From: Hygrophila difformis | Taxonomy: Eukaryota > Streptophyta > Magnoliopsida > Lamiales > Acanthaceae | NCBI GenBank assembly: GCA_030278955.1 | Contig: JAOANR010000001.1 | Span: forward strand, 22,919,468 to 22,983,467 | DNA length: 64,000 bases | Reading direction: 5' to 3' | Notes under the pieces: model-generated | What the model was told of the DNA's origin: nothing | The model's database searches: none | The model's input: only the letters and a program-made list of their open reading frames with translations | Position numbers and translations under genes: made by a program | Part shown: positions 1 through 12,200 of the stretch, piece after piece | Layout: every line of letters starts with the position of its first letter | Position numbering within the stretch: the first letter of the stretch is position 1

Positions 1-1903
1 CTAAGTAAGTTAAAACCTTACTCACAAATTTTTGTGGTTGTTTGTTGTTTAAATCTCGAGATATAGGCTTGTAACAGAAATCGGTTTTCAAAAACCCTAT
101 TTTCGTCCAATTTTAAAGACTCGCCAAAAACTCGACCTTCGGGAATTCAAACCGAAAACTTTTCAACATAAAAGTTGTTCCTAACACTTTTATCTATCTT
201 GTGGCCAAATTTCAGCCGTTGACATTAAGTTTTGCTATCCCAATTTTCGCCATGAACTTCTGTATCGAACCGAACAATTTAATTCTGTGACAGATTCCTT
301 CATTCAACTTGATGCATATTTTTCACCCATTTTTCGAATGATTTAACTTTGCATTTCTAAACAAAAGTTGTAGATAATTGTGTCTAGATTATGCCTACAA
401 AATTTCACGAATTTTGGTGTTCATTTGATATGTCAAACGGCCAAGTTTTTAGAACTGTTTTGAATTCGTTTTAAGGGCCATGGGCATGCAGTGAGTTGCA
501 CTCGATTTTTGAGTACCAAGAATTCATTATTTCCAAAAACTTAAAAATGAAAGTTGTTCCTTAATGTGTCGTGTAGTTACTGTAAAAATTTCACATCGAT
601 TGGTTTTGAAATGAATTTTTAATCGGCGTTGCACGAACCTGTGACGAAAACGGTTTTTGAGACATAAATTATTCTTTGCAACAAACTCGGATTTCAACTC
701 ACTTCGGAACCTTATTTCCAAAAACTTAAAACATGAAAGTTGTTCGTATGTGTGTTTTTGAATTACTGTAAAAATTTCAGAATTTTTGGAGAAAAGACGA
801 ATTTTTAATTAAGAAAGGCGTAAGCTGCCTCGAATAGGATTTTTCGAACTTGAGAAAACTCGAACTATGAAAACGCGATATCGATCATTTGATAACTTTG
901 AAATACGAACTTTCGAAAAATCCCGTTCACTAGGCTGAGCCGATCTTCATACAAATTATTTGGACTGCCTCGTTAGTGGTCCTACTATCTTTTGAGACTG
1001 CCTCGTTAGTGGTCTCCTTACTATGCCAAAACGGCAGTTGTGCACATGGCCTGCTAAATCGGCAGTGAGAAATACACGGCCTGCCCGAGTGGCAGTGAAA
1101 CCGTTTGAAAAGCCTGTCAAACGACAGTTGATATACATGCCTGTCAAATTGACGGTAGATACACATGGCTTGCCAAAACGGCAGTCAATACTGATATGGC
1201 TGCGGCCGCCGGTCCACCGGCTAACTGATTATGATTTTTGAGATTGCCTCGTTAGTGATCTCCCTTGTGTGGTGTCCTCTTCTTAGTCTACGGGATGAAA
1301 TGTAAAAGACTTGTGTGAGTGTTTCATTATGCTTAAATCGTATTTATCATGTCTTTAATTATGTATTCAAAATTTATGCATCTTAATTCATGCTTTAAAT
1401 TACGCTTTTAAAATTTAGTCCTTTAATCATGTTTCTCCGCTGCAAATAAATTATGTATTTTAACTTTACGTATGGTAAGCGAAATCTTTAGTTTAAACAC
1501 ATGTAACCCCTTTTATTTGTTAGTTAGGGATTAACTTACTCAGTATTTTATATACTGATAAAACCCGTTGTTCATTTTTCCATTACAGAGTACGGAGCAT
1601 GATCATGCATCGGGGGATTACTTTGGGCATTTAATTATTTGTTTTGCATGACGTGCATACGGGCTTGTTAACCCGAGTCTTGGCCATGTCGGCCCTGTAT
1701 TTTAATTTCCGCTGCAACTTATTATTTTTATCATGTATGGATGATGTTACATTATTATTTTTAAGTAATTTCGGACTTGCTTTTAAAACATTTTCCAACG
1801 CTCATAGCCTTGCATCTCTTTAGCAAGCTCGGAGAAACCGTGTCTTGCTAGGGAGGTGCGGCGGTGACACCTTGGCCTGGGTTATCAAATCCGGGGTGTT
1901 ACA
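1..1903 (+). mobile_element. Ty3/gypsy LTR, 3' portion (starts left of window)
   Basis: The segment ends in GGGGTGTTACA, the same terminus as the gypsy LTRs ending at 24049 and 49890. It shares with them the motif CTTGCATCTCTTTAG, the TGCGGCCGCCGG block and repeated TACTGTAAAAATTTCA/AAAGTTGTTC stretches. It stops abruptly at 1903, where leader sequence of a minus-strand Tat/Athila-type element begins, so it probably inserted into that leader. The left end is outside the window, so solo LTR versus 3' LTR cannot be decided. No real coding sequence is seen. Confidence 0.75.
1022..1195 (+). repeat. Short tandem repeat with TGCC...GGCA cores inside gypsy LTR
   Basis: About six degenerate units of 35-40 bp, each built on a small inverted repeat such as TGCCAAAACGGCA, TGCTAAATCGGCA or TGTCAAACGACA. 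Related LTRs at 21493 and 47293 keep only one recognisable copy (TGCCAAAACGGC), so the run is an expansion specific to this copy. It lies shortly before the TGCGGCCGCCGG block. Confidence 0.65.
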
Positions 1904-2117
1904 GTGGTTCCAGAATTTCTGCAAGCAAATATACCCAAACTTGGTTAGGTTTTCCCTCAAATCAACATACTCACATTTAGAGTCTTAGTACTCTAAATGT
2001 TTAATTGATTTGAGGGTACTTCTCTGTTCTGAAATATGTACCCAAAACTAACTATGAGTAATCAGGAGTGTAATTCTCTTAATAAACGATGCTGCATCCT
2101 CCCCGACAACGGCGCCA
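1904..2117 (-). mobile_element. 5' leader of Tat/Athila-type element (fragment)
   Basis: On the minus strand this follows the LTR end at 2118. It begins with an 18-nt primer-binding site at 2100-2117 (TGGCGCCGTTGTCGGGGA, one base off the tRNA-Asp complement). It then matches the leader at 60305-60530 over most of its length, including the AACATTTAGAGTACTAAGAC stretch and a TTGCAG splice-acceptor-like site. It is cut at 1904 by the gypsy LTR, so the rest of the internal domain is missing. Confidence 0.75.
2100..2117 (-). other. Primer-binding site (tRNA-Asp type)
   Basis: The minus strand reads TGGCGCCGTTGTCGGGGA directly after the LTR terminus ...GTTTCA. This is the complement of the 3' end of plant tRNA-Asp(GTC) with one mismatch. 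The same site without the mismatch is at 60305-60322 (+), and a variant is at 36468-36485 (-). Confidence 0.8.
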
Positions 2118-4618
2118 TGAAACTTTTGACAATTTCCCGCACGAGAATTTTCGAAATAAAAAGAATCCCGGTCTTGATTTTATTTAATGAAAATCGATTT
2201 ATGATGGTGGAGTTGGGATTAGGGATATATTTATAGGTTGTCACTTTTTATTTACTCGTGTTAAGAAACTGTGCCCCCGAAAGCGCACAGAGTCAAAAAT
2301 TGCAGTATTTATAGTAAGTACCGGATCGTTCACTGGAGGATGTGCGATAGAAGCAGGGCCCACATCGTTTTATAAGATTTTCCACTCGGTTACTCGATTC
2401 AAGTTTGTGTTTAAACTACCATCTACTTGACATAATTTAATTCTAAGCTATGAAAGCAATAAAATAAAGCAGATAAAATTATTCTAGAAAACGAATTAAA
2501 TTTATTCTATAAAGCGATTAAATTTAATCTAAGAAAGCAATAAAATTATTCTAAGAAAGCGGTTAAAATTATTCTAAGAAAGCAGATTTAAAATGAGACA
2601 GAAGGGACAGGAAGAAAATAATAAAAATTGGACAAGATTAAGATGAAACATAATTAACTTCCATTTTGTTACACAGATCTTGGCTATGGATAATCCTTCA
2701 GTTAGCTAACTCTCATGCTCTCTATACCATGTTCCCTTTAACAGACAGGTACTTACAGTAAGAGTTTACATGCTCTTAAGACAACAAAATGTAAGATACC
2801 ACAAGCTCATAACTCCCCTTGCAATGCCTTGCAAGAGTGTGTCAGTCATCTGTGGTGGACAAGCAACACCTGACATATCATTAGTTGAAATGTCAAGTAC
2901 TCCCATCATTCCCCCATGTCACGCCCAAAGATTCTAATCAAGCCTGAACTATCCCATAACTCTCAAACCTAGAAGCAGTTCCGCTACTTTTAATTCATCC
3001 GAGTGACCTCTAAAGAAAGCATTTAAAAGAAAGCGATAAAGAAAGCATTTAAAATCCTATCACTCGGAGGTCTCAAAAGAGTTACCCTGGTAGTATAAGA
3101 AGAGCCCCCAGTCAGGATGACCGGATATGGATCAAGAATTCCCGGATCTCGGTGAACCACTCGCAGTGTTCACTTCCTTCCGGGTGGTTATGAGATACAA
3201 ACTAATGAAACGAATTAATAAATTAGTTCGTTCCGGATGCACTCACTCAGGACTCAAAAATAGGCTTTGGCAGAAGAGGATAGCAGTTGAAAGAAACTCA
3301 ACCCTATCTTAGAAAAATAACCAAGGCCTGAGTGTTGTTCCTCTAGAATTATCCATCACACTATATTTGAATCCAAGTGGATCCCATCTCGGTGTGACAC
3401 AGCAATTTTGGAAAATAATCGGTTTGAAAATCATTTCCTAAACAGGTATTAGACTCCCAATAAGAACACGGACCCTTTCAGTCTAGATGAGACCTAATTG
3501 CTGACTCTGCTTCTAATTTCCCAAAATTTAACCCTCGGTAGAATATGAATTAGACATAACTGAGGAATTTATCCCTAACTTAGATCCGGATTTTATAAAT
3601 GAATTTTTATTGGAAATTTATTGTGAGACATCTGATTTAAATCAAGACTTATGTGTCCAAGGGAAGGATCCCAAAATAATTAGACCACAATATTTACACA
3701 ATATTATCATGCATAAATTTATAAAGAAGTGTAAAATTAAAGTAACCCAAAATATAAGGCGGGTTTAGACAGAATGCGAAACACATAGATGAAATAGCCG
3801 GAGATGAGAAGAATTGGTTTGGCTAAAATATGACTGAAATAATCAGGTTAACCTGGACTGCAAACATCTGCTATCCAGTTCCTAGTTATTCCAGATGGGA
3901 TGTTTTTAGACAGCAACAGCCTAAAATAACAGTGATCGTTGTCATCCAGACTCCTACTATCTGTGAACTGAGGGAAAAACCTACATGTTTTCTTACTGTA
4001 ATATTATTCAAATAGTGTTGATCGACACAGTTTGATAGTATTACAGCTCAAAATTCAGGTTTTAAATTAAGAAAAGAAAATAAAACTGTATCCGGATAGG
4101 AGTCAGCTGAGCAGCTATTATAATCCCGGATAGACAAACCGCCAAGGCTTCCACCGACCACTATCCGGACCATGCAAAATAACAACTAGTAATTAATATT
4201 CAGACTACGAGCTAGTTTATCCGTGTGGGAATACCCGCCAACATTAGTCTGATATATTCGTTACTAGCCGTTTCACACAACACGAGAAAGACAAAATAAA
4301 AATAAATAAAATAAAAGAAGGTGCCTTGTATGAGATACATTGGTTTCTCATGCAAGGGTATGGAAATTATTCCATAATTACTCTTTATGTCTTAAACAAT
4401 CTTTCATTCCATAATTAATTAATTACAGTCCGGATTATATACGTAAAACATAAGAGATAAATATTGAACAAAGTTCTCTATATCAAATTAATCATGGGTT
4501 GAGATCATTGGATTTCAACCTCAAAATATTAATATAAAGGTTCAATTATTTAATGAGATGAGATGGAGAATAAAAATTTGGCATTAAAGTGCCATGCATG
4601 TCATGAGAGAGAAATTGC

Positions 4619-5305
4619 GTCGTGAACCGTGGGTTCACGACGAGAGGATCACGACATGAGAGGTGGGAAATAAAAGAAGTTGGACTTTTAGAAATTTAGG
4701 GTTCCCGTGTCACTAGACAAAATTTGTGTCGCGAGACGAGGTCTCGCGACACGGATCTGGCGACATGGGGGTTGGAGGTCAGAGTTTTTGGAAATTAAAA
4801 GAGATGAGTACCCAGTCTTGAGACCATAAATTGTGTCGCGAACCTAGGCTCGCGACATGGTTCTCGCGACAGGTGGAGTTTGTGCAAATTTGTGGCGTGA
4901 GACATGATCCCGCGACAGGAGTCTAGCGACTGGCATGGTTGAACAAAATATTCTAAGTATTTGGTTCCCAGTCGCTAAACTTGGAAAGTGTGTCGCGAGA
5001 CGTGGTCTCGCGACAGGTTGGTTTAGCGACTGGGCTTTCGAAATATTGTTAAGGCATAATTTCCTAGTCCTGAAACTAAAATTGTGTCCTGAACCGTGGT
5101 TTCAGGACAGGAGTTACACGACTAGAGCCTTTCAGAGAAAAATACAAGAATTTGGTCCCCAGTCGCTAGTCTAGCATTGTGTCGCGAGCCGTGGGTTCAC
5201 GACAGGAGTGCCTCACGACTGAGGGTTTTAAATATATTAAGACGAGTGTCCCTAGGCATCCATGTCGTGAAAAAGCCTTCCTGTCGCTAGACGTGGTTTC
5301 GCGAC
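4619..5305 (-). repeat. Hairpin array, subfamily 2, downstream of LTR TATA box
   Basis: Palindromes of about 23 bp start at 4619, 4728, 4835, 4892 (weak), 4992, 5086, 5181 and 5283, mostly 94-109 bp apart. Typical arms are GTCGCGAGAC/GTCTCGCGAC. Variants change both arms together, for example GTCGTGAACC/GGTTCACGAC at 4619 and GTCCTGAACC/GGTTTCAGGAC at 5086. The spacers are much less similar to one another than the palindromes. Confidence 0.8.
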
Positions 5306-5954
5306 AGGAAGAGGTTGACGACATGGATGGTTCAGGACACAAGTCAGAAAAAGCAAAAGGAACAGTAGCATGCAAACAGCGTGATCATTCCCTACTTTAG
5401 ATCAAAAAGCTATTCTAACCCAAAAATAACAAAACATAATATAAAACTAACAAGAACATGCTTGAACAAAAATGTAAATATATTAGAACAGAATTTAAAA
5501 TAGAGCATGACCCTAACTAGGATTTAATCACACGCATACATGAACATTATCCCAAAAAAAAAATAACAGTAAGCATAAAAATGCATAATAAAGGTCGAAT
5601 GATCCTAAAGAAAATGAAAGTAGTAAGGAAATCCATGGGGTGTGAGACCCATTTCATGTTTTTGGGACACAAATAAAGAATATTTTCTCATTTTATTAAG
5701 TGGGTTTGTTATTATCCATGAAGTTGGACAATACAAACCCTAAAAACAAAGGTCTAGAAAAGAAAACATGGTAGAAAGTGGTTACCTAAAGCACTAAAAT
5801 CGAAAACCAACAAGAATTTAAGCTAACTACCCTAATCTAAGAACAAAAGTTAAATAATACAAAAAAAAACTAACTACAGACTACCTAAGAGAGAGCTCTG
5901 CAAACTGTCTTCTAGAGAAAAAAATCGAATCCCCTAGAACATAGGGATCACCAC

Positions 5955-5964
5955 CTATTTATAG
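5955..5964 (-). promoter_or_regulatory. LTR TATA box
   Basis: The minus strand reads CTATAAATAG, preceded by CATGGGCCTAGGG, the same arrangement as at 56204 and 61406 in sister LTRs. It is probably the core promoter for the element's RNA. The start site is inferred, not seen. Confidence 0.6.
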
Positions 5965-6036
5965 AAGTGAAACCCTAGGCCCATGGCCTTGATCCCGAGG
6001 CCCACATGTGTCGTAAGACTCACAAACATCACAGCT

Positions 6037-6390
6037 TCCTTCATGTCGCGAGACTGCGCGGTGTGGCGCGATGTCACGCGATGTGGCGCGAGACGAGGCT
6101 GCATGTCGCAAGGCTTCTTGACTGAGTCTCTAACCTGCCTTCTGTGTCGCTAGACCACACCCAGTCGCGAGGCCATGTTTCGCGACTGGTTGTCTAGCGA
6201 CTGGTGTCTTGATACTGGATCTGCCTTCAATTCCTCATGTGTCGTGGAACACCTCCCAGTCGCGAGGCCATGTTTCGCGACTGGGGTCTAAGGACTGGAG
6301 GTTCCGGACAGAGTCTCCTTCTTCATCTGGCTGGTGTGTCGCTAAGCTGCCCCCAGTCGCGAGACCCTGCTTCACGACTGGGAATAGTCT
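6037..6390 (-). repeat. Palindrome cluster upstream of LTR TATA box, subfamily 2
   Basis: Repeated GTCGCGAG/CTCGCGAC and CAGTCGCGAGGC...TTTCGCGACTGG motifs lie just upstream of the TATA box on the minus strand. They use the same core as the downstream array at 4619-5305. Confidence 0.65.
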
Positions 6391-6747
6391 CGCGACTGGC
6401 TTGCCTTACTGGGCTTGGTGGGCCAAAATGTATTTTTTTGTGGGCTTTCTCTTTCTTTTCCCATCTTTTTGTATTTTGTGGGTCTGGTTTATTCTTTTGC
6501 CCATCTTTTTCCTTCCTTTTTCTTTTCTTTTCTTTTTCTGTTGTTTTTGGATTTTTCTAGCATAAATGTGTAATAAAATTACATATTTATGTCTTTTTCA
6601 TACCAGCTTATTGTTTTTATAAATATGCATAAATCAGTCTAATTCTACTGTTTTCTTATTTAATATAAGACCGGGATGCGATCAAATGCCCGTTTCAGAC
6701 ACGAAAATGGATTGAAAATAATGGACATTTCTGGCCATTATCATGCA

Positions 6748-7755
6748 ACACAAAAGGAGAGGGTGGGGACTGACCGGTCCGGGAAGAATGAAGCAAAAGA
6801 AAATGTAGCAAAAGAGAGGAAGGAAACACAGGGAAAAAGGGAGCCTGCTGACCTGGTAACCCGGTGCTCGATTTCTGTACTTCAAGATGCATTGGCACAT
6901 ATTGAGGGCCGCATCACTGAGCAGCAACAAATGGCAATAAGGGGGACGCCCTTCCACCACTTTTCAAGGGCAGAGGGTGTATATACTAACAACACGCTGC
7001 TGCAAGCACTCATAGAGGTGTGTACGTGGTGGGAGATGGCATAGTACTTCTCTTCAAGTCATGGGAATTCTCGGTTGTGGTGGGCCTCCATGACAAAGGT
7101 GTGTACGTACACTCCAAGTGTTACCAGCGATCAGAGTTCAAAGAGAAGTATTTTGGGAAAAAGGCAAGCGACATCAAAAGGAAACAATTGATAGAGGTGA
7201 TGACAAACTTGGCGGGGACAGAAAATGTTGAAGACTTCACTCGGGCGTTTGTGTTGGTTGTATTCAATAATATGCTGTTTCCCACATCCTTCGGCATACT
7301 CCCTGAATTCCTTGTCCATCACGTGGACAAGTTAAATAGATTGGGGGAGTATGCTTGGGGCAATGCCGTATATCGTTATGTGGTGGAGGCAATGAGAAGT
7401 TTTGTTTCTCGCGGGAAAGTATACGTTAATGGCTGCACGTTAGGGGTACTGGTAAGTATTTTGAAAATATTCATCATCATGATTTACACTAGTGTACCAT
7501 TACAAAAACACATATGTTATGCTAAAAAAACAACACTGTTGTTCAGGCCTTAAAAGAAGTTTACCTTCGTCATGTTTTATTTCTATGCAGGCCTGGTTCT
7601 ACGAGAGATTTCCCCTCATGGCCACTCCAGTGGCTGAACCGATCATCCCTCGAATGGTCCGTTGGCAATGTAAGCACGGTCGGTTGGATCACTGTTGTTT
7701 TGCTGGACATGGTTTGTGTTATTCTGGTCACATATGGTGTTACACTCCACATTAG
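6748..7755 (+). pseudogene. Plant mobile domain (PMD) gene fragment
   Basis: Two reading frames encode a protein resembling the plant mobile domain (aminotransferase-like, PMD) family found in MAIN/MAIL proteins and in transposons. The best part is 7140-7451, with a stretch around LFPTSFGILPEFL and a conserved GEYAWGNAVYRYVVEA. An intron fits 7452-7590 (GTAAGT to TATGCAG, phase 0), after which the frame continues AWFYERFP to a stop at 7753-7755. The upstream part (to 7044) is in a different frame and runs back into the Tat/Athila LTR, so the 5' end is lost or frameshifted. PMD genes are known to be carried by plant Mutator-like and gypsy elements, and a Mutator-like transposase gene lies convergently at 9262-12910. 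I infer a captured or element-borne copy, not a working host gene. Confidence 0.6.
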
Positions 7756-8182
7756 AACAAGAAGCTTGACAATATATTTTGTTATGTGAATGACTGTGGA
7801 ATCCCATCTTTTGCAAGTGTAGTGTTTCTGGATATGATAATAGTTCTTGTTTTTATTTGTGTCCAATGAAGCAATGAGTTTCTCTATAAATAAAAGGGTA
7901 GTTTAGTGAAATCCCAAAAACATAATGTGGTCAACTGTGGAATCCCATCTTTTGGATATGATTTTGTTATGTGAACGAGATAGTTGTTTGTTTTGCAAGA
8001 CCCATGTTCACAACTTTGGTGCTCATCATTTCTGGAGAACCCCAACATTTTCATTGTTTACGACTTTCGTGTTTTAGGTTAGAGGTGCGTTGTTCTTCGA
8101 CGGTATGGTGGTGCGAACAACAGTGTATGTATGTTGTTGTTGATACCAACTGTGGTATTTCATCCCATGAACCAAACACGTT
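7756..8182. other. Non-coding 3' flank of PMD fragment
   Basis: There is no convincing gene. The AATCCCATCTTTTG motif occurs twice (around 7800 and 7941), so part of the region is an old local duplication. Confidence 0.4.
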
Positions 8183-8800
8183 GTAGTTCAAGGTGAACCC
8201 GACTCATCTTGTTTAAGCATTAATCTTTCTCCAAATGTGGAAATTGCTTAGGATTGTATGTTTCATCGATTCCAGCTACTAGATGAACACTCCCATTTCC
8301 AAAACCCATTTCCTTGTAGTTCAATGTGAACCTGATTCATAACATTTAAGCATTGATCTTCCGGTACATTTGGTTTTGCATGGCTTCATACTGTATGTTT
8401 CATCGTCGTGATCCACTAGATAAATCTTCCCATTTCTAAAACCAAGTGCAAACACGTTGTAGTTCAAGGTGAACCCGATTCATCGTGTTTAAGCATTGAT
8501 CTTCCTCCAAAGGTGGAAATAGCTTAGGATTGTATGTTTCATCGATTCCAGCTACTAGATGAACATTCCCATTTCCATTGGATTACCCTTCCCGTTTCCA
8601 AATCCCTTTTACTTGTAGTTCAAGGCCAGCACTATTCATAACATTTAAGCATTGATCTTCCTCCAAAGTGAGTTATAGCCTAAATGTGTTGGTTTTATCG
8701 ATTTCATCCTATGGTTGAACCTTCCTGTTTCCATTTACCTATTACTTGTAGTTCAAGGTGAACCCGATTCTTTGGAAATAGATGTGTTATATCTGGTACA
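8183..8800. repeat. Tandem repeat, five degenerate units of about 133-156 bp
   Basis: The phrase GTAGTTCAAGGTGAACCCGA and its variants recur at 8183, 8316, 8459, 8615 and 8748, each followed by TTTAAGCATTGATCTTCC-like and ATGTTTCATCGAT-like blocks. It lies between the PMD fragment and the transposase gene and may be subterminal sequence of the same element. No ORF spans it. Confidence 0.75.
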
Positions 8801-9261
8801 TCCAAAAAGGTGTTAATCATACACGACTACTGAAAACACACGAACAACACATTTCATTATATTAACACTACATACTTGCACCCGGAACACCACTGTTAAA
8901 ACCACCAACATCACTCTGCCAACTGAGTATGTTGCACACTAGTGTCACACACAATTGCTCGAACAATGATACCATATAAATATCATCTTTGCATACAACA
9001 AAATAACCACATTCCATAAAAAGAAAAAAACATTTCATAGAGAATATTACACCCACACACAGCTGTCCACTTAAAAGTACATCATTCTACATTTCATTAT
9101 CAAATTGGTATCACATCTTGAAACAATCCAGAACACGGACCATTTCAAACAATGAAACCAACCAAAAATAATACCACTCCAGTCAGCGTAAAACACCACA
9201 CTAGCTCAAAAAAGTGCAAAAGTGCAACGTGTGTGCAAAAACTGTGCAGTGCAACTGTCAT
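8801..9261. other. Non-coding stretch 3' of the MULE transposase
   Basis: AT-rich sequence with no supported gene. It would include the 3' UTR of the minus-strand transposase. I found no clear terminal inverted repeat here. Confidence 0.4.
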
Positions 9262-12200
9262 TCAGGCAATGAACTTGTATGCCTCTTTGCACGTGGCGCG
9301 GTTATGCCCCCGTCGTCGGCATAGGCCACATTTAACCTTGCTTGTCTGGACTTGGGATGGTATACGCTTTTTCTTCCTACGTCCCGGTTGCACCCTCACA
9401 TCCCAGGGCAGCACAAACTCACTGTCATTGTCATTATCCTCTTCGCAATTTCCAGTGGACGTCATGAGAGGATATATCACACCGTCGTAGTTTCTCTTAT
9501 AATATTCCACGGAGTAATATGGGTCACAATAGTCATAAGTATTACCTTGCATTCCCTCGATAGCGGCACATCCATGTCTGATGGCAACTTCAGCATTTGC
9601 CAGTAACCACATGAACAAGTCCTCCTCTCAACATCCACAGCATGTATTTTATTATTTTTACGTACTTCGAAGAACGTTCCACCAGCCCGCTGAATCTCTA
9701 GCGCACCAGATCCCATGTAAAATTGGCTCAACAACTTTTCCGGGTTCGAACACAATTTCCCTTCCATTTTAGCACCTTCCTCTCTCTTTTCATTCATCAT
9801 CTTCATCACTTGCTTCCGAATTGTATCAAGCATTGAATACGGAGGCAGGTTCCTCGGTTTCACCACCCAGAAGTTCCAGCTCTCAATTAGGTTTGTGGTC
9901 ATCACTCCCCATCTATTGCCCGGGAACACAACATTTGCCCAACGTCGCGGTTCCGAATTTGCAATGAAAGTTGAAGATAGAGGCATTGCTTGGAGAATAG
10001 AATTCATGTGTTCACACATCTCTTCATAGGTAGCAGCATAAGCCGCAGCCTTCAATACCCCTATCCATTTCGGTTTATCCTTATACGGGTACATTTTCAT
10101 TACCTGCAATCACACAAAATGAAAGCCTTTAAACACGACACTAAGTCAGAAAAATACAACTCATGATAAGCGCGACACTGAATAACAACACGAATTCTCA
10201 TACCGAACAACAAACATACAACTATATGAAACAACTATCACCTCCGTTTTGAAGTTGTCCTCACGGTGACGTATGCATATGGAGTGATGACACCCGTTAA
10301 ACACGCTTGGAATCGCTTTCATTAGTCCGGAGTGACGATCACTAAAAAACGTGAACTCTCCCCACTGATCACGTTCATTGCCGCTGTCAATTGCACTCCT
10401 CAGTTTTTTACAGAACCAGTCCCAATTTTCATCAGTCTCCCCCCTCCCCCGCAACTATAAACAAAGAAATTCAGCCAGAAAAAACAACAATATTGGTCAA
10501 TATAAACCAACTAATTCAGGGTATAACAAACACAAGACGGCATCTTTTAAACACCAAAGTACACGTTTAAAATACCAGACCACGGCAGTAATACAATAAG
10601 CTACAAACAGAATGTCAGTGAGTACCTGCATATGCAATGGTTATGAACCCACCATTTGCGTCTTTGCCCACAACGCCCAATATTGAACCTTTCCACTTGG
10701 ACTTAATGTGTGTCGTATCAAGCTCAACAAGCGGCCGACAACCTCTTTTGAACCCATCGAGGCACGCTGCCATTGCTATGAAAACCCGTCTAAACTTCCC
10801 GATATCCTTATGCACCTCCAAATCTGCAACGCTGTCGGGGTTTGTCGACTTTGACCTAGTGCAGAATCCCCTAATCTTGTCAAAAGCATCAAAATCAGCT
10901 CCCTGTATTTCCTTCAGTGCAATCTCCTTCGCATTCCAAGCCGTGCGATAGCTAATTTGAATTTTGAAAGCTGCCTGAATGTGGTCCACAGCTTTGTTGG
11001 GTGTATAGTTTGGGTCTCGCCTCACTTTCTCCTTGATGATGGATGCAACCCATGTTGCATTTGCCTTAGGATGTACCCTCGCTTGTAGATTGTTCACACC
11101 ACAACCATGATTCAAATTGCACTTGCGAATAGCGAATGAATCTTCTGATTTATGGTGGGAAGCATAAATTCGCCGTCCACATTCTTCCGTCGAACATATC
11201 ACGATCACCTTCTCGCTATCATTCTTCACAAATTGGAACCCACGTCGGACTGCAATACAGTAGTTTTTGAGCACCCTACGAAACTGATCTGCATTTTTAA
11301 ACTTTTGTCCTTCCCCTTTAAAAGCATGAGCCCACAGCACTGTTACATCCTCCGTGTCTTCCTCATCAAAGTCGTTATCGCATTCTTCAACATCTTCCGT
11401 ATCCATCCTGCAATCAATAAATCACCGCTCATAGCCACTACACATATCACAACCGAATACAACATTGATTCACAAACAAATCGCATTTCTCAATGTCCGC
11501 ACGAATATTAGAGCTGTCAAAATGGGCTTGGCCTGTTGGGCCAGCCCGCCCCCGCCTCCCAAAAGGGTGGGTTGGGTTGAATAAATAAAGGCCCGTTTGG
11601 AAGCGGGCCTAAACGGGCTAGCCCGCCTGAACCCGTCGTCGCTTGGGCTGGCCCGCGGCGGGTGCGGGCCAGCCTGCGGGCTAAGCCAAAATTTTAATTT
11701 ATTTAATTTTTTGTTAAGTTTGTTATGAAAATCTAAATAATATATGTATTTGTAAGAATATTGATTAGTTGAATATTATTTGAATTCATATATTTTAATT
11801 TGATATTAGTTAATATAATTCAATTTATAATTTTTTATACTAAAAAAATTATAAATCGAATTATATTAACTAAATTAAATTGGATTAATTTTAAAGCTCA
11901 CTTTATATGACATTAGCTACTTAACATTACTTTTTCAACTAATTTTTTAAAAAAAAGAATACTATACAATTAAACTAAATTATTTTAGATTTTATTGAAA
12001 ATATATTTAATTTTAAAATTAGTTAATATATTTAATTGTGGATAAATAACAATATTATACAATTTATTATATAATTAAAAATTAATTTATTAATTAAATA
12101 AAAAAACCGAGGGCTAGCCCGCCTGGCCCGCAACCCGCCAGTGGGTTGGTCTGAGCTGAGGTTATTCTGGCCCGCCCCGCCGTGGGCCCAGCCCGCCTAA

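Larger units (their letters stand above)
2118..6743 (-). mobile_element. Long LTR (4.6 kb) of a Tat/Athila-type element
   Basis: On the minus strand the LTR starts TGATAATGGCC at 6743 and ends GTCAAAAGTTTCA at 2118, immediately before a tRNA-Asp primer site. The same start and end are seen in the LTRs at 36486-41391, 54398-60304 and 60788 onward. It has a TATA box at 5955-5964, a palindrome cluster upstream of it (6037-6390) and a palindrome array downstream (4619-5305). ORFs inside it are short and not conserved between copies, so I do not call genes. Its start abuts a PMD gene fragment at 6744. Confidence 0.8.
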
